DNA of 64,000 nucleotides, taken from the NCBI GenBank assembly GCA_012932865.1, contig SAXG01000045.1, positions 186,001 to 250,000 on the forward strand, written 5' to 3'. The notes below the pieces were generated by a model, which had not been told where the DNA came from, did no database searches, and was given only the letters and a program-made list of their open reading frames with translations. The DNA is from Amylostereum areolatum. Its lineage: Eukaryota; Basidiomycota; Agaricomycetes; Russulales; Stereaceae. Of this stretch, positions 45,401-57,240 are shown piece after piece. How positions within the stretch are numbered: the first letter of the stretch is position 1; each line of letters starts with the position of its first letter. The position numbers and the translations under genes are program-made.

Positions 45401-46826
45401 AAGCGATTTATCGATGCGAATTGGTCCAACCAAGATGACTTGCTGCTCAAGCGTCTGGTAGAAAAGTACCCACGAAACTGGGGGCTAATCGCCGAAACCT
45501 TCAATTCCATGCGTGGCGCCATATCCACGGAACGTCGACTTGACTGGGAGTGCAAAGAACGCTTCAAGGCCCGATGGGGAAGAGAGCGAACGGATGAGAG
45601 GATTGCGCCAATCCAGGAGACCCCTGCCGCTGCCTCTACCTCGACCCGACCGGCGCAGATGACGACCAGGAAACGGTTGGCTAGTATCAGTACTCCTGCT
45701 CCAAACGGGTCACCTGGACCCCTTCCGGGCAACGAACCCAGAAAACGGCGGCGACACGCCTTGCTCTATGAATCTATCCGCAAATATGTGAAGAAGCGCG
45801 AGTCAAACGCCAAGGCTGCTGGTACGCATCTCAAGTCTCTCTGTCAAGGATAAGGGCTCACTTCTCTCCAGCGGCCAACGCACGTACCAAATCTTCGGGG
45901 ATGCACGATACACACGGGCAGATGCACAAGCTGCCGAAGTTTGGACCCATGGAGCTCAGTCGTAAGAAGGCAGAAAAGGAGGCACGCGAGCATGAAATCA
46001 TGGCGAGAAGACGCGAAGAGCTGCGACAACAGCAACAGCAACGTATAGCCCAACAGGTATAATTTCTTTCTTACTGGCCAGCCGAGAACTTATCCCTGAG
46101 GATCAATCTCCAGCAGGCTCAGCAAGGCCAGCATGCTCAACCTGCTCAGCAGACCCAACCAGCCCAAGCCCAGCAGCCTGTCCAGCAGGGTCCCCAGTTG
46201 CCGCCTAATGGAACTCCGAAAGCTGTTGCAGCTAATGTTCAGCACGATGTTCCTCAAATTCGTTCCCAGGTCAACATCTCTCAGCAGCAGCGCGTCCCAA
46301 CATCCGTGGCAACAAATGGTCGGATCGCCTCGCATTCTCATCAGCTCATGCAAATGCAAGTACAGGCTCAGGCGCAAGCACAAGTGGCTCAGCGGGCGAT
46401 GATGCCAACTGCTGGTCCCAGCATGGGTGCACCGCATCTCTCCCCCCAATATCAACGGGCAGCGACGTCGTCTCCTGTCGTTCAACAGTCCCCGCCCAGG
46501 TCATCGGCAACGCCAAATCCTCCGCGCCCGCCTTCGGCCCAGCAGCACGCGCTCTTGCAAGCTTCACCTACCCTGCAAAACTCCCCGACGGTCGTGCGGA
46601 CCAACGCCGGCCTAGCGAACTATCTGGCGATCCAAAGCATGCAAAACATGCAACAGTTTTCGCAGGAGCAGATGCAAAGTGTGATGGTGGTGAGCGGTAC
46701 CCTACATTTTCTTCTTCGATGCTCATAGCGGTTTAGCAGCAGCAACAGCGTCAGAATGCGCAGGCGCTTTTACAAGGACAAGGACAGCCGCCGACGGGCC
46801 AGGGAGGGTCGTATGCACCTCAGTGA
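42443..46826 (+). CDS. VID21: NuA4 acetyltransferase platform subunit Vid21/Eaf1
   Basis: Scaffold of the NuA4 histone H4/H2A acetyltransferase, with HSA helix for actin-related proteins and a SANT domain. First ATG at 42443 (MDGPSYKSPSQLLEALVEER); after an intron the helix continues EITERRNVLLREMFQLIQRR, as in other Vid21 proteins. An intron at 42725-42788 removes an in-frame stop and joins LERLDLSK to YPDTGSISTL. A long Pro/Ser/Glu region follows. The HSA domain spans about 44085-44270 (LAKTHWDFLLDEM, WMRTDFREERKWKLALAYEL), the SANT/Myb repeat about 45415-45580 (NWSNQDDLLLKRLVEKYPRN, WGLIAETFNSM), then KKRESNAKAA and a C-terminal Gln-rich tail ending QGGSYAPQ. About nine exons, around 1,300 residues. 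No downstream frameshift seen. Confidence 0.92.
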
Positions 46827-47047
46827 TTCTTGTATTGTTTTCGGACTTCGTATTGTCTGTATTCTTAGTCGCAGTTTTACATAATCGCTTTCGCTCGTTC
46901 TACTTACGAATTCGTTATATCCATGTGACGTCATCCGTCATCATGCATCATGTCTGGTCCAAGTTCACTTTCGTTCTTCTTTTCTCTCCTTCATCCCCCA
47001 ACGAGAACTTAAACACTTTTGAACTCAACCAATAATCTTCCATCGAA

Positions 47048-47394
47048 ATGGCTACCTCTGGTTCAACAGCGCAGGTAGCTTATGTCTCTCTGGTTCCATA
47101 TCTCCCGAAATCATACTCATCTCGATTCAGGACGGCAGCTGGAAAGCCAAAGAACAAGGCACTGAGGCGCAATACGCTCGGCAGAAAGTGCGCCAGCTTG
47201 TCCGTCTTATATCGTATTCTGATGGTTATTTCGCGAGGCAGGAGCAAGAACAGCTTGAGGCACTCCACCAGAGCCAGGCCAAGGCTACGGCCGACTCGAC
47301 GGAGGCGAGCCGACAGGATCGCAACTTCGAGGGCGGGTACGGTGGCCAGGAGGACCTTGAGGACCGCTATGCGACTACGAGTGGGGAGCACTGA
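47048..47394 (+). CDS. Very small IF1-like (ATP synthase inhibitor family) protein
   Basis: Start MATSGSTAQ (exon 1) joins across a 59-base intron to DGSWKAKEQGTEAQYARQK. If a second, 54-base intron (47188-47241, GTGCGC...GAGGCAG) is removed, this continues EQEQLEALHQSQAKATADST, closely matching the F1-ATPase inhibitor pattern (G-x-[WF]-x-K-x-E-x-x-E-x-x-Y-x-R-Q-K-E-x-E-x-L-x-x-L). Without removal the frame stays open and inserts 18 residues. The C-terminus is polar (RNFEGGYGGQEDLEDRYATT) and ends SGEH. About 80 residues spliced. No mitochondrial presequence is visible, unlike classical Inh1, so an IF1-derived non-mitochondrial protein is also possible. Confidence 0.55.
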
Positions 47395-47797
47395 TCTTGA
47401 AATACGAGAACGACCGTTATGATCCAACGCGAGAGATGCTGCAATGCGATGGATTAGAATGTTGATCATGGGCATCCAGATATCCAACTGCAAGCGTAGT
47501 CCGTATCGAAGCCATGTGCTCTACAGCATCTACTAGCGTAAAAGCGTTCGACTAACCTCGCCGCACCCGTGTTATCACATCACAAAGTCAAAGTAGAGAA
47601 GGCTAAGAATCCGGTATAGTAAGTACTATGTAACGAGAGTCAAGTCGTGAGATTAAGATACTTGTCCGACATTGAGAAGGTCCGTGTGCCGAGAAAGAAA
47701 CCACAATACAAAGAGACAACAAAGACCGCTCGAATAAGACACAAAACTGCGAAACCACCAGAAAACAGATACCCCAACGTCCATAACCCATGAAGAC
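47395..47797. other. Convergent intergenic region
   Basis: 403 bases between the stop codons of the IF1-like gene (plus) and the glucanase gene (minus). Short open frames on both strands have no protein-like features. Nothing else identified. Confidence 0.4.
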
Positions 47798-50616
47798 TTA
47801 CACGGCCCTTCCACGTAGCGTGGGTGGCGGAGTGACAGTGGGTAACGGCGACTGTTCTCGCTTTGCTGCCGGCGTACACAATGGTGGCGCGGCAACAGCA
47901 GACTCGACCCACGGACTGAGGTACGAGCAGCCCGCGATGGGAACCATGAGCCCTACTTGGTCTGAGGGGTTAGCCCATCCGTTACCCGCGTTGACGGATA
48001 CGCTGCCGGTAGTAGTGAAAGACGCCGCAGGAAGGGTGGGGATCGTCCCTGTGGGAGTGTAGGACGGGAGCTCTGTGATGGGTCCCGCGTTTGTGACGGT
48101 CGTTGGTGGCCATGCGTAATTGACTGTGTCTGTAGGCTTGATATTGCCCGCACCCGATCCACCCGTCTGGGACGGTGAGAGGCCCGTGCTCCCGCGTGGA
48201 TCTGTATTACCGCATGCGCCAGCAGCTACACGAGGATCAGTCGGCATCCATCCTTGTTGCAGACCTAGTTGGTAGGACCACGCCGGCGCTTCTACGGAGT
48301 TGCTGGTGCTTGAGTTGCCAACCTTCCACGTCCAGAAGAACCAGTTCTAAAGGGGAAATGAGTCAGCGAAGGAACGATGCAAGGAACGGACAAAATCACC
48401 TGAAGAGCATCCATACTGGATAGCGCAAATGTTTTCATGGATTGCTTGAAATCATCGTCCCAAGCTTGCCATTTGATCCAGGGGGAGCAGTCTCCGACAC
48501 GTGGCCAAGGATGGTCAAGGTTGTATGTGCCATCGTATCGCGAGCCTTGGCCGACGCCGTTGACGTAGGTACCGCAGTCTGTGATAGCCAGACTAAATTC
48601 CCCGGCGACTGTGAGGCCAAAGGCGTCCATGGAGGTGTTCATGATGCTACCCCAGGCGGAGCACGGCTTGGTGACGTGTGCACTCATCTGATCTGTTGGC
48701 TGGGTGTCGAAACACAAGTAGGGGTGATAGTCGAGGGAAACGCGATCGGCGCCAGGTAAATAGCCAACCCAAGGAGGCAGTCCGCGGAAAGCGTCGTGGA
48801 AGGAAATCATAGGCCCGTTCCCTGCGCCCGTGCCACTTGCCAGGCGAACGGCCTCATAGGAGCCAAGGTAGCTGGCATAAAGATGAGCCTTGGTACAGGA
48901 GCATAAGGAAGATGATACTCACTATCGTTCGATGTTCTCCTCCGATATAAAGACCGCACGAGGCTCATTGATGACACCGAACATGGTAACCACGTCTTTG
49001 TACTGGGGTTGAGAGATGAATTCGGCGAGGATGCGGACATAATCCAACGATCGTTGTGCATTGGCATAACCCATCGTTCCGTTCAACCAGCTAATGGTCC
49101 CAAGCCGCCCCGAGTGATTCCAACCGTTCTGACTGCCGGGAACAGAGTGAAAATCCAGGTTGATACGAATGCCATACTTGCGGGCCCAGTTAATAGCCTT
49201 GAGGAAGTACCTGGGCGCTGTGTGAGCCGATAGTCCAACTTCGCCTGATAAGCGCTTACTGCCAAGATACGTTCGCCAAGAATGGCTCGCCATCACGCGT
49301 CTCGATAGCCCAATATCCAAGAGGAATACGAACGTAGTTGAGGCCAGCTGCCGCGATGTCAGCAAAGTCTTGTTCAGTCTAGACGGAAAAGTTCAACGGC
49401 GGACAACCTTATTGAGGGATGGAAGGGCATACGATGAAAGTTTTGTAATGGTCCTCAAGCTGGCTGATACCGCCGCCGGAACCCGTGTCAGCTCGCATGG
49501 CTTCGCTGAGTTCCCACTCGTCGACGACGCCAGAGTATTTTTGGTATAGCGCGGGGACGCTGAACTCGTGTTAGTCAAACTTTCAACGACGGCAGAAGCG
49601 TGCGACCAACATGAACTAAACATAACGTGCGTGAGTGCTAAATATCGCATAGGCAAGGGTGGCTCAACTCACTGGTTCCGTGACTAGCCAGCCACCCAAA
49701 TTAACGCTGAAAGCGGAGTTCCGTCAGGACGTGATCGAAGCAACGCGGAGGCCTGCACTCACCCACGCACGGTATCCACGCCGTAGCGGAAAGTCTCGTT
49801 CAAGCCAGGGGACCAAGATTGAGCGCGAGCGCCGTTATTGAATGGGTCCTTCGCGTCGTAGTACCAAGTGCCGCCGAATGAATTGTGGTAAGTGAATTTG
49901 GTGCCGCCATCCGTGGTGACCTCGCTCCCGTCCCCACCGGTGATAGCGACGTTGGAAACGGGGGAGCCAGAAGAGGTAGAGTTGCCCGAAGTTGAGCCTG
50001 TAGAGTTGTTGGAGTTTGAGGAGGATAGGTCTGAGCTCCCGTGCGGTCGAATGACGGTGAAGTAGACCGGGATGATGACGGCAAGGATGAGGAGGATGAG
50101 AGCGGCGATGGCGCCGAGAATGACCATCTTTCGGCGGGAGGTAGCCTTGGGTGCTGCATACATGGCCTGTTTCTCTTTGAGATATCGATTGCCGGAGACG
50201 TTCGACATGGGCACGCCTTGCTCGTCGTCGATATCTTCTGAAGGAGAGCGGGGGTCATCGTGATATCTTCCGCTGGGGAAGGCTTCGCTTTCTGGGCGGG
50301 GGGAGTTTCGCGCAGACAGAGACTCCGGGTTGAGGGCATAAAGAGAGGAAGTGCCGACCTCCGACTGAGGACGGGAACCGTAGGAAGCGAAAGATTGACG
50401 GATACTTTGGCCATCGACGGTGCCCATAAAGCGGGGGGGCATGGCGCCGCCAGGAAGATCATAGTCGAAGTGGTCGATCTGGGGAGTCTGAACACCGGAT
50501 TGGTGAGGAGAATCGTAAGAGAGGTCATAGTGGCCGACGTTGGCGAGATCCTGGTGTCCAACGGGGTTCGGAACGGGATCGTAGTCGACGCCGTCGGCGG
50601 GACGTGGGGAAGGCAT
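47798..50616 (-). CDS. Membrane-anchored GH5 exo-beta-1,3-glucanase
   Basis: Glucan 1,3-beta-glucosidase of the type II membrane form (ExgD-like), expected at the plasma membrane with its catalytic domain facing the cell wall. Starts MPSPRPADGVDYDPVPNP; cytosolic tail of about 160 residues, membrane helix about 164-189 (MVILGAIAALILLILAVIIP), then a Ser/Asn-rich stalk. GH5 core: GVDTVRGVNLGGWLVTEPFI, GLNYVRIPLGYWAIE, YGIRINLDFHSVPGSQNGWN, acid/base Glu in GVINEPRAV and nucleophile Glu in VAGEFSLAITDCGTYVNGVG, then WFFWTWKVGNSS and LGLQQGWMP. A Thr/Pro/Gly-rich tail of about 140 residues with a hydrophobic stretch near the end closes at TAA (47798-47800). About nine exons. The Smi1 gene 6 kb away also concerns beta-glucan, a loose functional link. 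Confidence 0.92.
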
Positions 50617-50881
50617 GGCGGATGGCGGGGGAAGGAGAAGAGGAGGGTGGGGCCCGTCACGGCCGGCGAGCAGTCAGGGTATTTATTCTGGGGAAATGAG
50701 CGGGCGGGCCAAGCGACAGGTCTTGTTCAACCTTGAGTCCCGAGCGCCTCTCCTCTCGGCTGCGGCCATTTTCGCCGCTCTCTTCGCACGTCCCGTGGCT
50801 TCGCTCTTCTGAAACAAATCAAAGTAATCACCACAACCGATACAATACATACAAGTCTCGGTCGAACTACACTAAGTACTT

Positions 50882-52984
50882 TCAGCCCTCGATTCGGCTC
50901 TTCCTATCCGGGTCATACAGCCCGTAGATGCTGTACGTCGGGCTTCGATAGTCTGCGTACTCCTCCTCGTGCCCATGTGCCAGCGCCATCTGCGCAAGCG
51001 ACGGAAGCAGCGGCGGCGATGGCACCCGTGGTGGCATGTCGTCTGCGCGCACCCGACCCCCGCCCCTTTCGCCTCCCATCTCTGGCGACAACATCGATCC
51101 ACCATAATCAGACAGCATCAAGTGGCCCAACGCGGCAGAAGGATCTCTCGTGCTTCCCCGTTTCCCCCCACCCGTTTGCTTCCTCGGCTGACGTCCTCCT
51201 GCAATGCTGAGCGAGTCGTCCGGATAGAGCGAAGTCGTGCCAGGAGACGGCGGCGACGATGTCAACAGCCCCAGCACAGATGTCAGCGCTCTCACGTCGC
51301 CTGCGCTTCCGTTGTCGGTTGGCATCGGCGGTAGAGGGGGAACCGAGTAGTCCGTCTCGAATGGATTGACAGATGTCGCCGTAGACACTTGTCGTTGTCC
51401 CGAAGTGGAGGTACGCAGATATGAACCAGCCCCGTACGGCGCCTTGACACGAACTCGCCCGCCCGTGAACCCTGCGGAATCGCTTTCACTTCCTGTCATA
51501 GCCAGCGGCGGGGAAGCGATATACGCCAGTGCGTCAGGACTCCCGTGGATCGTGCTCCTCCTCTGATCGTAACCGTGAACGCTCCGTCGCGCGCTCGCTC
51601 GCTTGGCCGCGGTCGTGTGACCACCTCCATATCCACCTCCTGTAGTCGCGCCAGAGGTAACAGCAAGGCCGATAGGTTCCTGGAGCACCGGGGAGGCGTG
51701 GTTGACTGCAGTGTACGCAGACATGGTCATAGTCGAGAGCCGAGATTTGTGTCGTAGACCGCTGTTTTCTGCAACCATCATGGGCTGAGCATATGTTGCC
51801 GTTTGGGCGAACTGTATCTGGGCGTCGGTGGTAGAAGGCATCGACGAAGATACCTCGGTGGGAGCCAGCCTAGAAGGTTGTTTCCGCAAGTCATGTCTGC
51901 TGCCATTGGTCGTAGCCATGCTAGCGTTGATATTGGCCGTCGGCGGGGGTTTAGGGATGCCGGATTGATATTGCGTCCACTTCCATGGTGCGTTGCTGTC
52001 CACGCGCGAAGACCGGTCCTCTCCGCCAAACAACGGCGATTCATCCCCGCCCTTATCGTGGTACATGGGTGAGTCCTCCTGTAAAATAGGGAGGGAGGGA
52101 GTAGGATGGACGCGCCGCCGGGGCCGAGAGCATCGACGAAGGATGATGATCAGAGCCAGCAGACCGCACGCACTACCGACAGCTACCAGTGTGATGGTGA
52201 GGACCGACATTGAGTGAGAAGACTCCAGGTGTCCATGCGAGTCCCCTACGTTGCCTAGCCGCGGCGAAGGGGAAGAAGCAGACATAGCGGACATAGTTTG
52301 CGAAGAGGGAGAATATGAGACAAGGCTTGTGGCAGAGACGATAGGAACGTTGAAGGTGTTGGGTACTGAGGGTGTCGATAGGATGCTGGGAGATGCCGTC
52401 ATTGTCACCGGCGGCAGTCGAATGATAGGGCTGGAGTGAAGCGCCTCGGGCGAGTCAGAAACTGCACGGTGATCCCCAGTGTCCGGTACAGGATCAGGAA
52501 TGGCAGACACTTCAGGAGCGGGATGATCCTCGAGCGCGTTGTTCTTTGCGGCCGCATGGTTTTGACCTTTGCCCGCCGCCGCCGCCGTCGGCTTGTCGTG
52601 ACCTTTGTCGCTCTTTAAGGCGGCAACGTGCTTGGCGGATCCCTTTTTAGGTATAACAATGTTAACAGTGTGGACGGCCTCGACGTTGTTTTTCAGAGTT
52701 GGTTTGTGAGAGAATGCCGTAGGAAAAGCATCGTTGACAAGATTACGGTCATCACGACGGATCCGAGAGGGCGGAGAGGACTGCGAGGCCTGCATAGCGC
52801 GCTGAAAAGGCGAGAGAGCGACCAGCGCGAGGGAGCGGGTGGAGGGACTTGACGGTGAGGGAGTTGGCGGGAAGCAAACAGTGTATGAAGCGAACGCTGA
52901 CTGGCAGCGATCTACAGCAACATTTAGCACAATCTGATCGACTCTTACCTGCCCAATTGAGGCCACTTTCGGAAGAATATGCAT
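50882..52984 (-). CDS. Orphan single-pass membrane protein, large disordered domains
   Basis: A single long open frame of up to 700 residues without recognised domains. Outer part is Ser/Thr/Pro-rich (mucin-like), followed by one membrane helix VLTITLVAVGSACGLLALII (about residues 261-280), a basic stop-transfer RRCSRPRRR, and a 410-residue disordered Ser/Gly/Pro-rich tail with YDPDRKSRIEG at the C-terminus. The architecture resembles fungal cell-wall sensors or basidiomycete type I membrane proteins. First ATG is 52984, but GTAAGAG directly after the first 12 codons looks like a splice donor. The real start may therefore lie in a spliced 5' leader or at Met 64 (52795), so the N-terminal 63 residues are doubtful. 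Divergent from the checkpoint mediator gene. Confidence 0.7.
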   Translation of the reverse strand: MHILPKVASIGQVRVDQIVLNVAVDRCQSAFASYTVCFPPTPSPSSPSTRSLALVALSPFQRAMQASQSSPPSRIRRDDRNLVNDAFPTAFSHKPTLKNNVEAVHTVNIVIPKKGSAKHVAALKSDKGHDKPTAAAAGKGQNHAAAKNNALEDHPAPEVSAIPDPVPDTGDHRAVSDSPEALHSSPIIRLPPVTMTASPSILSTPSVPNTFNVPIVSATSLVSYSPSSQTMSAMSASSPSPRLGNVGDSHGHLESSHSMSVLTITLVAVGSACGLLALIIILRRCSRPRRRVHPTPSLPILQEDSPMYHDKGGDESPLFGGEDRSSRVDSNAPWKWTQYQSGIPKPPPTANINASMATTNGSRHDLRKQPSRLAPTEVSSSMPSTTDAQIQFAQTATYAQPMMVAENSGLRHKSRLSTMTMSAYTAVNHASPVLQEPIGLAVTSGATTGGGYGGGHTTAAKRASARRSVHGYDQRRSTIHGSPDALAYIASPPLAMTGSESDSAGFTGGRVRVKAPYGAGSYLRTSTSGQRQVSTATSVNPFETDYSVPPLPPMPTDNGSAGDVRALTSVLGLLTSSPPSPGTTSLYPDDSLSIAGGRQPRKQTGGGKRGSTRDPSAALGHLMLSDYGGSMLSPEMGGERGGGRVRADDMPPRVPSPPLLPSLAQMALAHGHEEEYADYRSPTYSIYGLYDPDRKSRIEG

Positions 52985-53409
52985 ACATACCCCGTGGTAC
53001 GAGCGCGGTGGCGACGTAGCTTTTCCGTTCCATGTCCAGCTGCTTTTCTGGGAGGATACTGAAGGCGGAGATACAGATTACACGAGATTGTTGGGACGCG
53101 TCTGGACCGCCACAGACGCGTCGAGCTTCAGCCACACCGTGACGCGCCACGAATTATTGAATTTCCGCATTTGTCGACGGCGAAGTTGCGTCCAATCGAC
53201 GACCTCTCCTCTTCTCCTCCCCACACATATTTCTCGCTTTCTCCTCCCCCACTTGCATTCTAAAAGCACCTTCATCTAAGCGCAAACGATTCAAAAGTTA
53301 TCCGTACCATTACATATTTGCATACATCTACGGTCGCTTCCCAGGATTCACCGTCCCCCTTATTTGGTTCAAGGCGATCCAATTACTCCAACATCAGTAT
53401 CCCTGTCCA
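52985..53409. promoter_or_regulatory. Divergent region with paired GACGCGTC octamers
   Basis: 425 bases. Two GACGCGTC octamers (53095-53102, 53115-53122) lie 20 bases apart and each contain the MCB core ACGCGT recognised by MBF-type factors in fungi. The one-direction frame into the next gene stays open upstream of the chosen ATG, so the coding start may be earlier than 53410. Confidence 0.45.
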
Positions 53410-56400
53410 ATGGTTGGTCTGCAGCCTAGGTGGGTCTTTCTTCTTTTCACGTCGGTTCCCCTTTGTTGATGCGCCCTTTCACCACTGGTAAGCAATACCG
53501 GGTCCGGGAAGGCTCGTGAAGCCCTTGTGCAGCAGGACGCGTCGCCCTTCAACGCCAACGATTACGACACAAAGGACCCTTATCTTGGTCACGCCACGTC
53601 GAAAGACGCGTCGTCCGAACCTTCTTCCATCTCGTCCTATCGAACAGGACCTCGCTATCAATATTTTGGCCTGGGCGATACACAGACCCAAGAGGGCGGC
53701 ATTGAGAGCAATTCTCAGAAAGAAAACACTCCCGCGTTCGATAAGGAACCCCATACACCCCCACAGCCTACTTCTCCGAACGGTGCGCAAGGACAATCGG
53801 ATTTTCGAGCGGTCCCATTACTTCCACCACCTTCACGACCGACGAGCAGGGCCAACTCCAATCCCACGCACAGGAATCTGTCATCCGCTCCTTATAATCC
53901 CGGCCCTTTGAGCAACTCAGCGAGAAACCTTTCTCCTACAAAACCCACCTTATTCGCGCCTTCCCGCTCTTCGGTGCAGCGCGACAAGTCATCATCTAAA
54001 CGTACCACTCCACCTCGGTTTCGGTCGTCGTCTCCGGATTCCTTTGTGCACCCTGCACCATTCGAAGACCCAAGACAAGCATTTGTTCCACCAAACCCCG
54101 TGCTTAACGAACCGTTGTCCGAGTGGTTTAGGGGCGATACGCAGGAGACCAACGCCGAACGTCCTCCAGTATCTCACGAATCTTCCTTGGCAGTCATGGA
54201 GCAGCTTTCTCCCCGGGATGAGGGAGGTCCTTCGCGAGGAAGTGTCCTCGTCGACGCCACACCTTCTAATTCGAGGCATTCACAGCCTCATGATCGTCGT
54301 TCTGCTGAAGATACCGTGCCCCAGGATAATGCGGAAGATCCCCATGCCCAAGATACCGACTACTCCTTGGATTTGAGTCAAGGGTGGACTCCTCCTGACG
54401 TACCAACCGCTGGTTCCTCGCCAGGGACGCAAGAGCTTGTGCCCACACAGATAGTGCCACCTGACGATGTGGACATGGACCTCTATGCAGAACCCGTCCA
54501 AGAGCCAGTTGTAACACAGTCAGCGGGTTCGTCTAGACCTTCCAACAGGAATCCTCGCAGTTTGCTCAACCCAAACAAACCTTGGCGGGCAGAAGCTCTT
54601 GCCAGATTCCTCCCGCCTCCGTCCGAACCCCGCGCTGCTCTCGGGATTCATACACAGGATGACGATTCATTGTATGCACCCACTCAGGTTATCTCTTCTC
54701 CAGATGGGCTTCCCCAACCTGCGAACTTTGACGATCGCACGCAACCCAATATCTCCAACCAGGAGGCCACCCAAGTAATTGCTCCTTCCGATGGATGCAC
54801 TCAGGTCACGGCGCCCACTATTGCGAAGCCAAAGAAAACGGCTTTCCAGAACGCAGAGGATCTTTTCAGATACAGACAACAACACGCCAACTTTGGCACT
54901 GCTGACGCTACACGTGCAACGTCTATATCCCGTCCACCCACCGGCGACAGCGATGGCCAAGGACGGTACATGGATGTGGTCCCGGATTCAGAACCGGGTC
55001 GTACCCAGGCTACCCCGGGGCCGTCGCGATCAGTCGACGACGATAGCGATGAAGACATAGACAATCCTTTCAAATCTCTCCCCCCGCTCCCTTCGCCAGT
55101 CAAGGCGTTGTCGTCAGCGCCCAAGATCGACGACGACGACGACGACGAAGATGATGTGCCATTGGCGTCCGTTCGTCATAGGCGATCCCGGTCACCGCCC
55201 AGGAAACGACAGAGACCCAGGGGCTCATCTATGGATGAAGCAGTGCCATTTCCCACCAAGCACGAGGCGACGACGAAGGTTTGTCTGCCTCCTTTCTTCA
55301 TTTGTGTTGCGCCTAAGGAAACTATCTTAGACACCATCCCCACCCGCTCTTTCGAAAGGAAAACAACCTATGTCTACGACAACCAAATTTGCTACTGCTC
55401 GCAAAGGAAAAGCTACTCGGGAGCCGGCTCCTGCCTCCAGCGAACCCACCGAAATACCGTCTTCCGTACCGTTGCAAGATCATGGTCCCACTGCAGTGTT
55501 TTCCAGTCGTGGCCCCGATCCTCGTTCAAAGGCATTGACTCGAGAGCGCAAGAAGACACCAAGGTCTACGAGCGCCAGCTCGACGCGCGGCCGCGTCGTC
55601 ACTCCTGCCTTCGGGAGCCCCCTTTCGCCCCCACCCGACGATGAAAGCATTGCCCCTGAGACCCAGGACCCCTTAGATCTATTATCTCATTCGAAGGAAG
55701 ATGAGGAGACGACGGAACCTGCGGACGAGCCCATGGACTTGGACGAAGATGTCAAACCTTCAGCACGGAAGCGGAAGCGATCTGGACCTAAAGCATCGAC
55801 GAGGGCTGGCGTCAAGAATGCCAAGGTGCCGTCTCTGACCCCGAGTACCAAAACAAACGTGCGCCTCAAAGGCCAGACTTCGACCGCGCGGTCTGTTACA
55901 GTTGAGTCTGTGCGGGTCTTTGCTGTGTGGAAGGCAGAGGCTCGGTTCTTTTCTGGGACAGTCAAGTCTCTTGGCTCGAAAGCAAATCACTTCCTTATAG
56001 CATTCGACGACGAGACGGAGGCGGAGGTCGGCATACACCAGATGCGTCGATGTGAACTACGCGTCGGTGACGAAGTGGTGCTTATCGAAGGTGGCAAACG
56101 AGCCGCTGTCATAAATGTCGACCAGTTCATGGAGGAAGGTTCTGTGCGTGTGGAGATGGTCGATTCTAAATCCGTCCTCGAAGTCAAACCTTCTGCCGTC
56201 AAGATCTCCTCTCGGTCGATTCTTGCCCAGTGGAAGGATCGGACCTTGGCTGTGGGAGATATCGTTCCCACCAGGTCGTCGAAACCTTTGCAGGTCACGC
56301 CATCTCCTTCGAGGACCTCGACGCATAGCTCTTCAAAACCTTTGGCCCGCATGGGCTTCGTCTTTACGACGTCTGCCACCGGCGTGAAGCGGGAAAGGGA

Positions 56401-57240
56401 AGAAGAGAAGATGAAGCACGCCCTGACCAGCAATGGCGGCGTTCTTCTTGGGGACTGGAAGGAGATCTATCACGTTCAAGGGAAGCAAGATTCTAAACGA
56501 TGGATCATAACTCCAGACGACATCCAGTACAAGCAGAACAAGCGGATTGACCAGGTGTTTTTACTGGCCGACGACGCGAACCAGAAGCCCAAATATCTGA
56601 AGGCCCTTGCTCTTGGAATACCATGCCTCGAGATTGCTTGGCTATATACGAGCCACGTCGTTGTAAGCTCTCCTCAATTCCCCTCATTGTCCAATTCTTA
56701 TCTTTAGCATCAGGGAGATGGACTGGATTGGAAAAGCTCGCTGTTGGCAGCCGGTTTTTCGGACAGGCTGAATGCTTGTGTATCCCAGCTTGTTGACCTC
56801 GACTGGGGAAGCAGCCCGTCGCACTTGTCCGACGTAATGGCGAACACAGTTGCCCCGAAAATCTTCACGGGCAAGTCGATCTTGCTTGTTGGGCTCGAAT
56901 ACTTTCCTTTGGGGAAGGGTCGCAAGGTACGAATACTCTTTTACCGAATTGCGGAGCTGTACTGAAGATGATTTGTTAGAACGCTGGTCAGAGCTCGGAC
57001 AATAATGATGCATCGCGTGAAGTGCCGAGTATCATTTTGTTCATGGGCGCAGAACGCGTCGAGACTGTCAAGGATGCCGACCACGCCAGCGCCAGCTTCG
57101 AGGAGTATGACTATATTGTTATGAAAGATGTGGACGACAACGCCGAGGGTGAAGGCAACCCGAAGGAGAAGGGTATGCACGTCTCTGTGGAGTGGGTCAA
57201 GGATTGCTTGATCTCGGGGCGTATACTGCGTACTCCTTGA
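53410..57240 (+). CDS. CRB2: DNA-damage checkpoint mediator (Rad9/Crb2/53BP1 type)
   Basis: Adaptor that docks on modified histones at DNA breaks and relays signalling to checkpoint kinases. Proposed start MVGLQPSNTGSGKAREALVQ uses a 63-base intron (53430-53492). The N-terminal 600 residues are disordered with many SQ/TQ sites (DTQTQEG, ATQVIAPSDGCTQV, GRTQATP), expected ATM/ATR targets, and several TP sites. A Tudor domain follows (VFAVWKAEARFFSGTVKSLG, HFLIAFDDETEAEVGIHQM; about 55905-56150). Then comes a tandem BRCT region: VLLGDWKEIYHVQ, WIITPDDIQYKQNKRIDQVF and CLEIAWLYTSHV, then GKSILLVGLEY, YDYIVMKDVDDN and HVSVEWVKDCLISGRILRTP at the end. About six exons, roughly 1,150 residues. The Tudor-BRCT order is diagnostic. 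Symbol follows fission yeast. Confidence 0.88.

Noticed and set aside
50260..50736. 158-residue plus-strand frame opposite the GH5 gene
   Set aside because: Antisense shadow of the glucanase N-terminal region; the minus frame has the membrane helix and GH5 motifs.
55128..55158. GAC/ACG-rich run in the checkpoint gene as a separate repeat
   Set aside because: It is a short poly-Asp codon run in the open frame (DDDDDDEDD), ordinary for an acidic linker.
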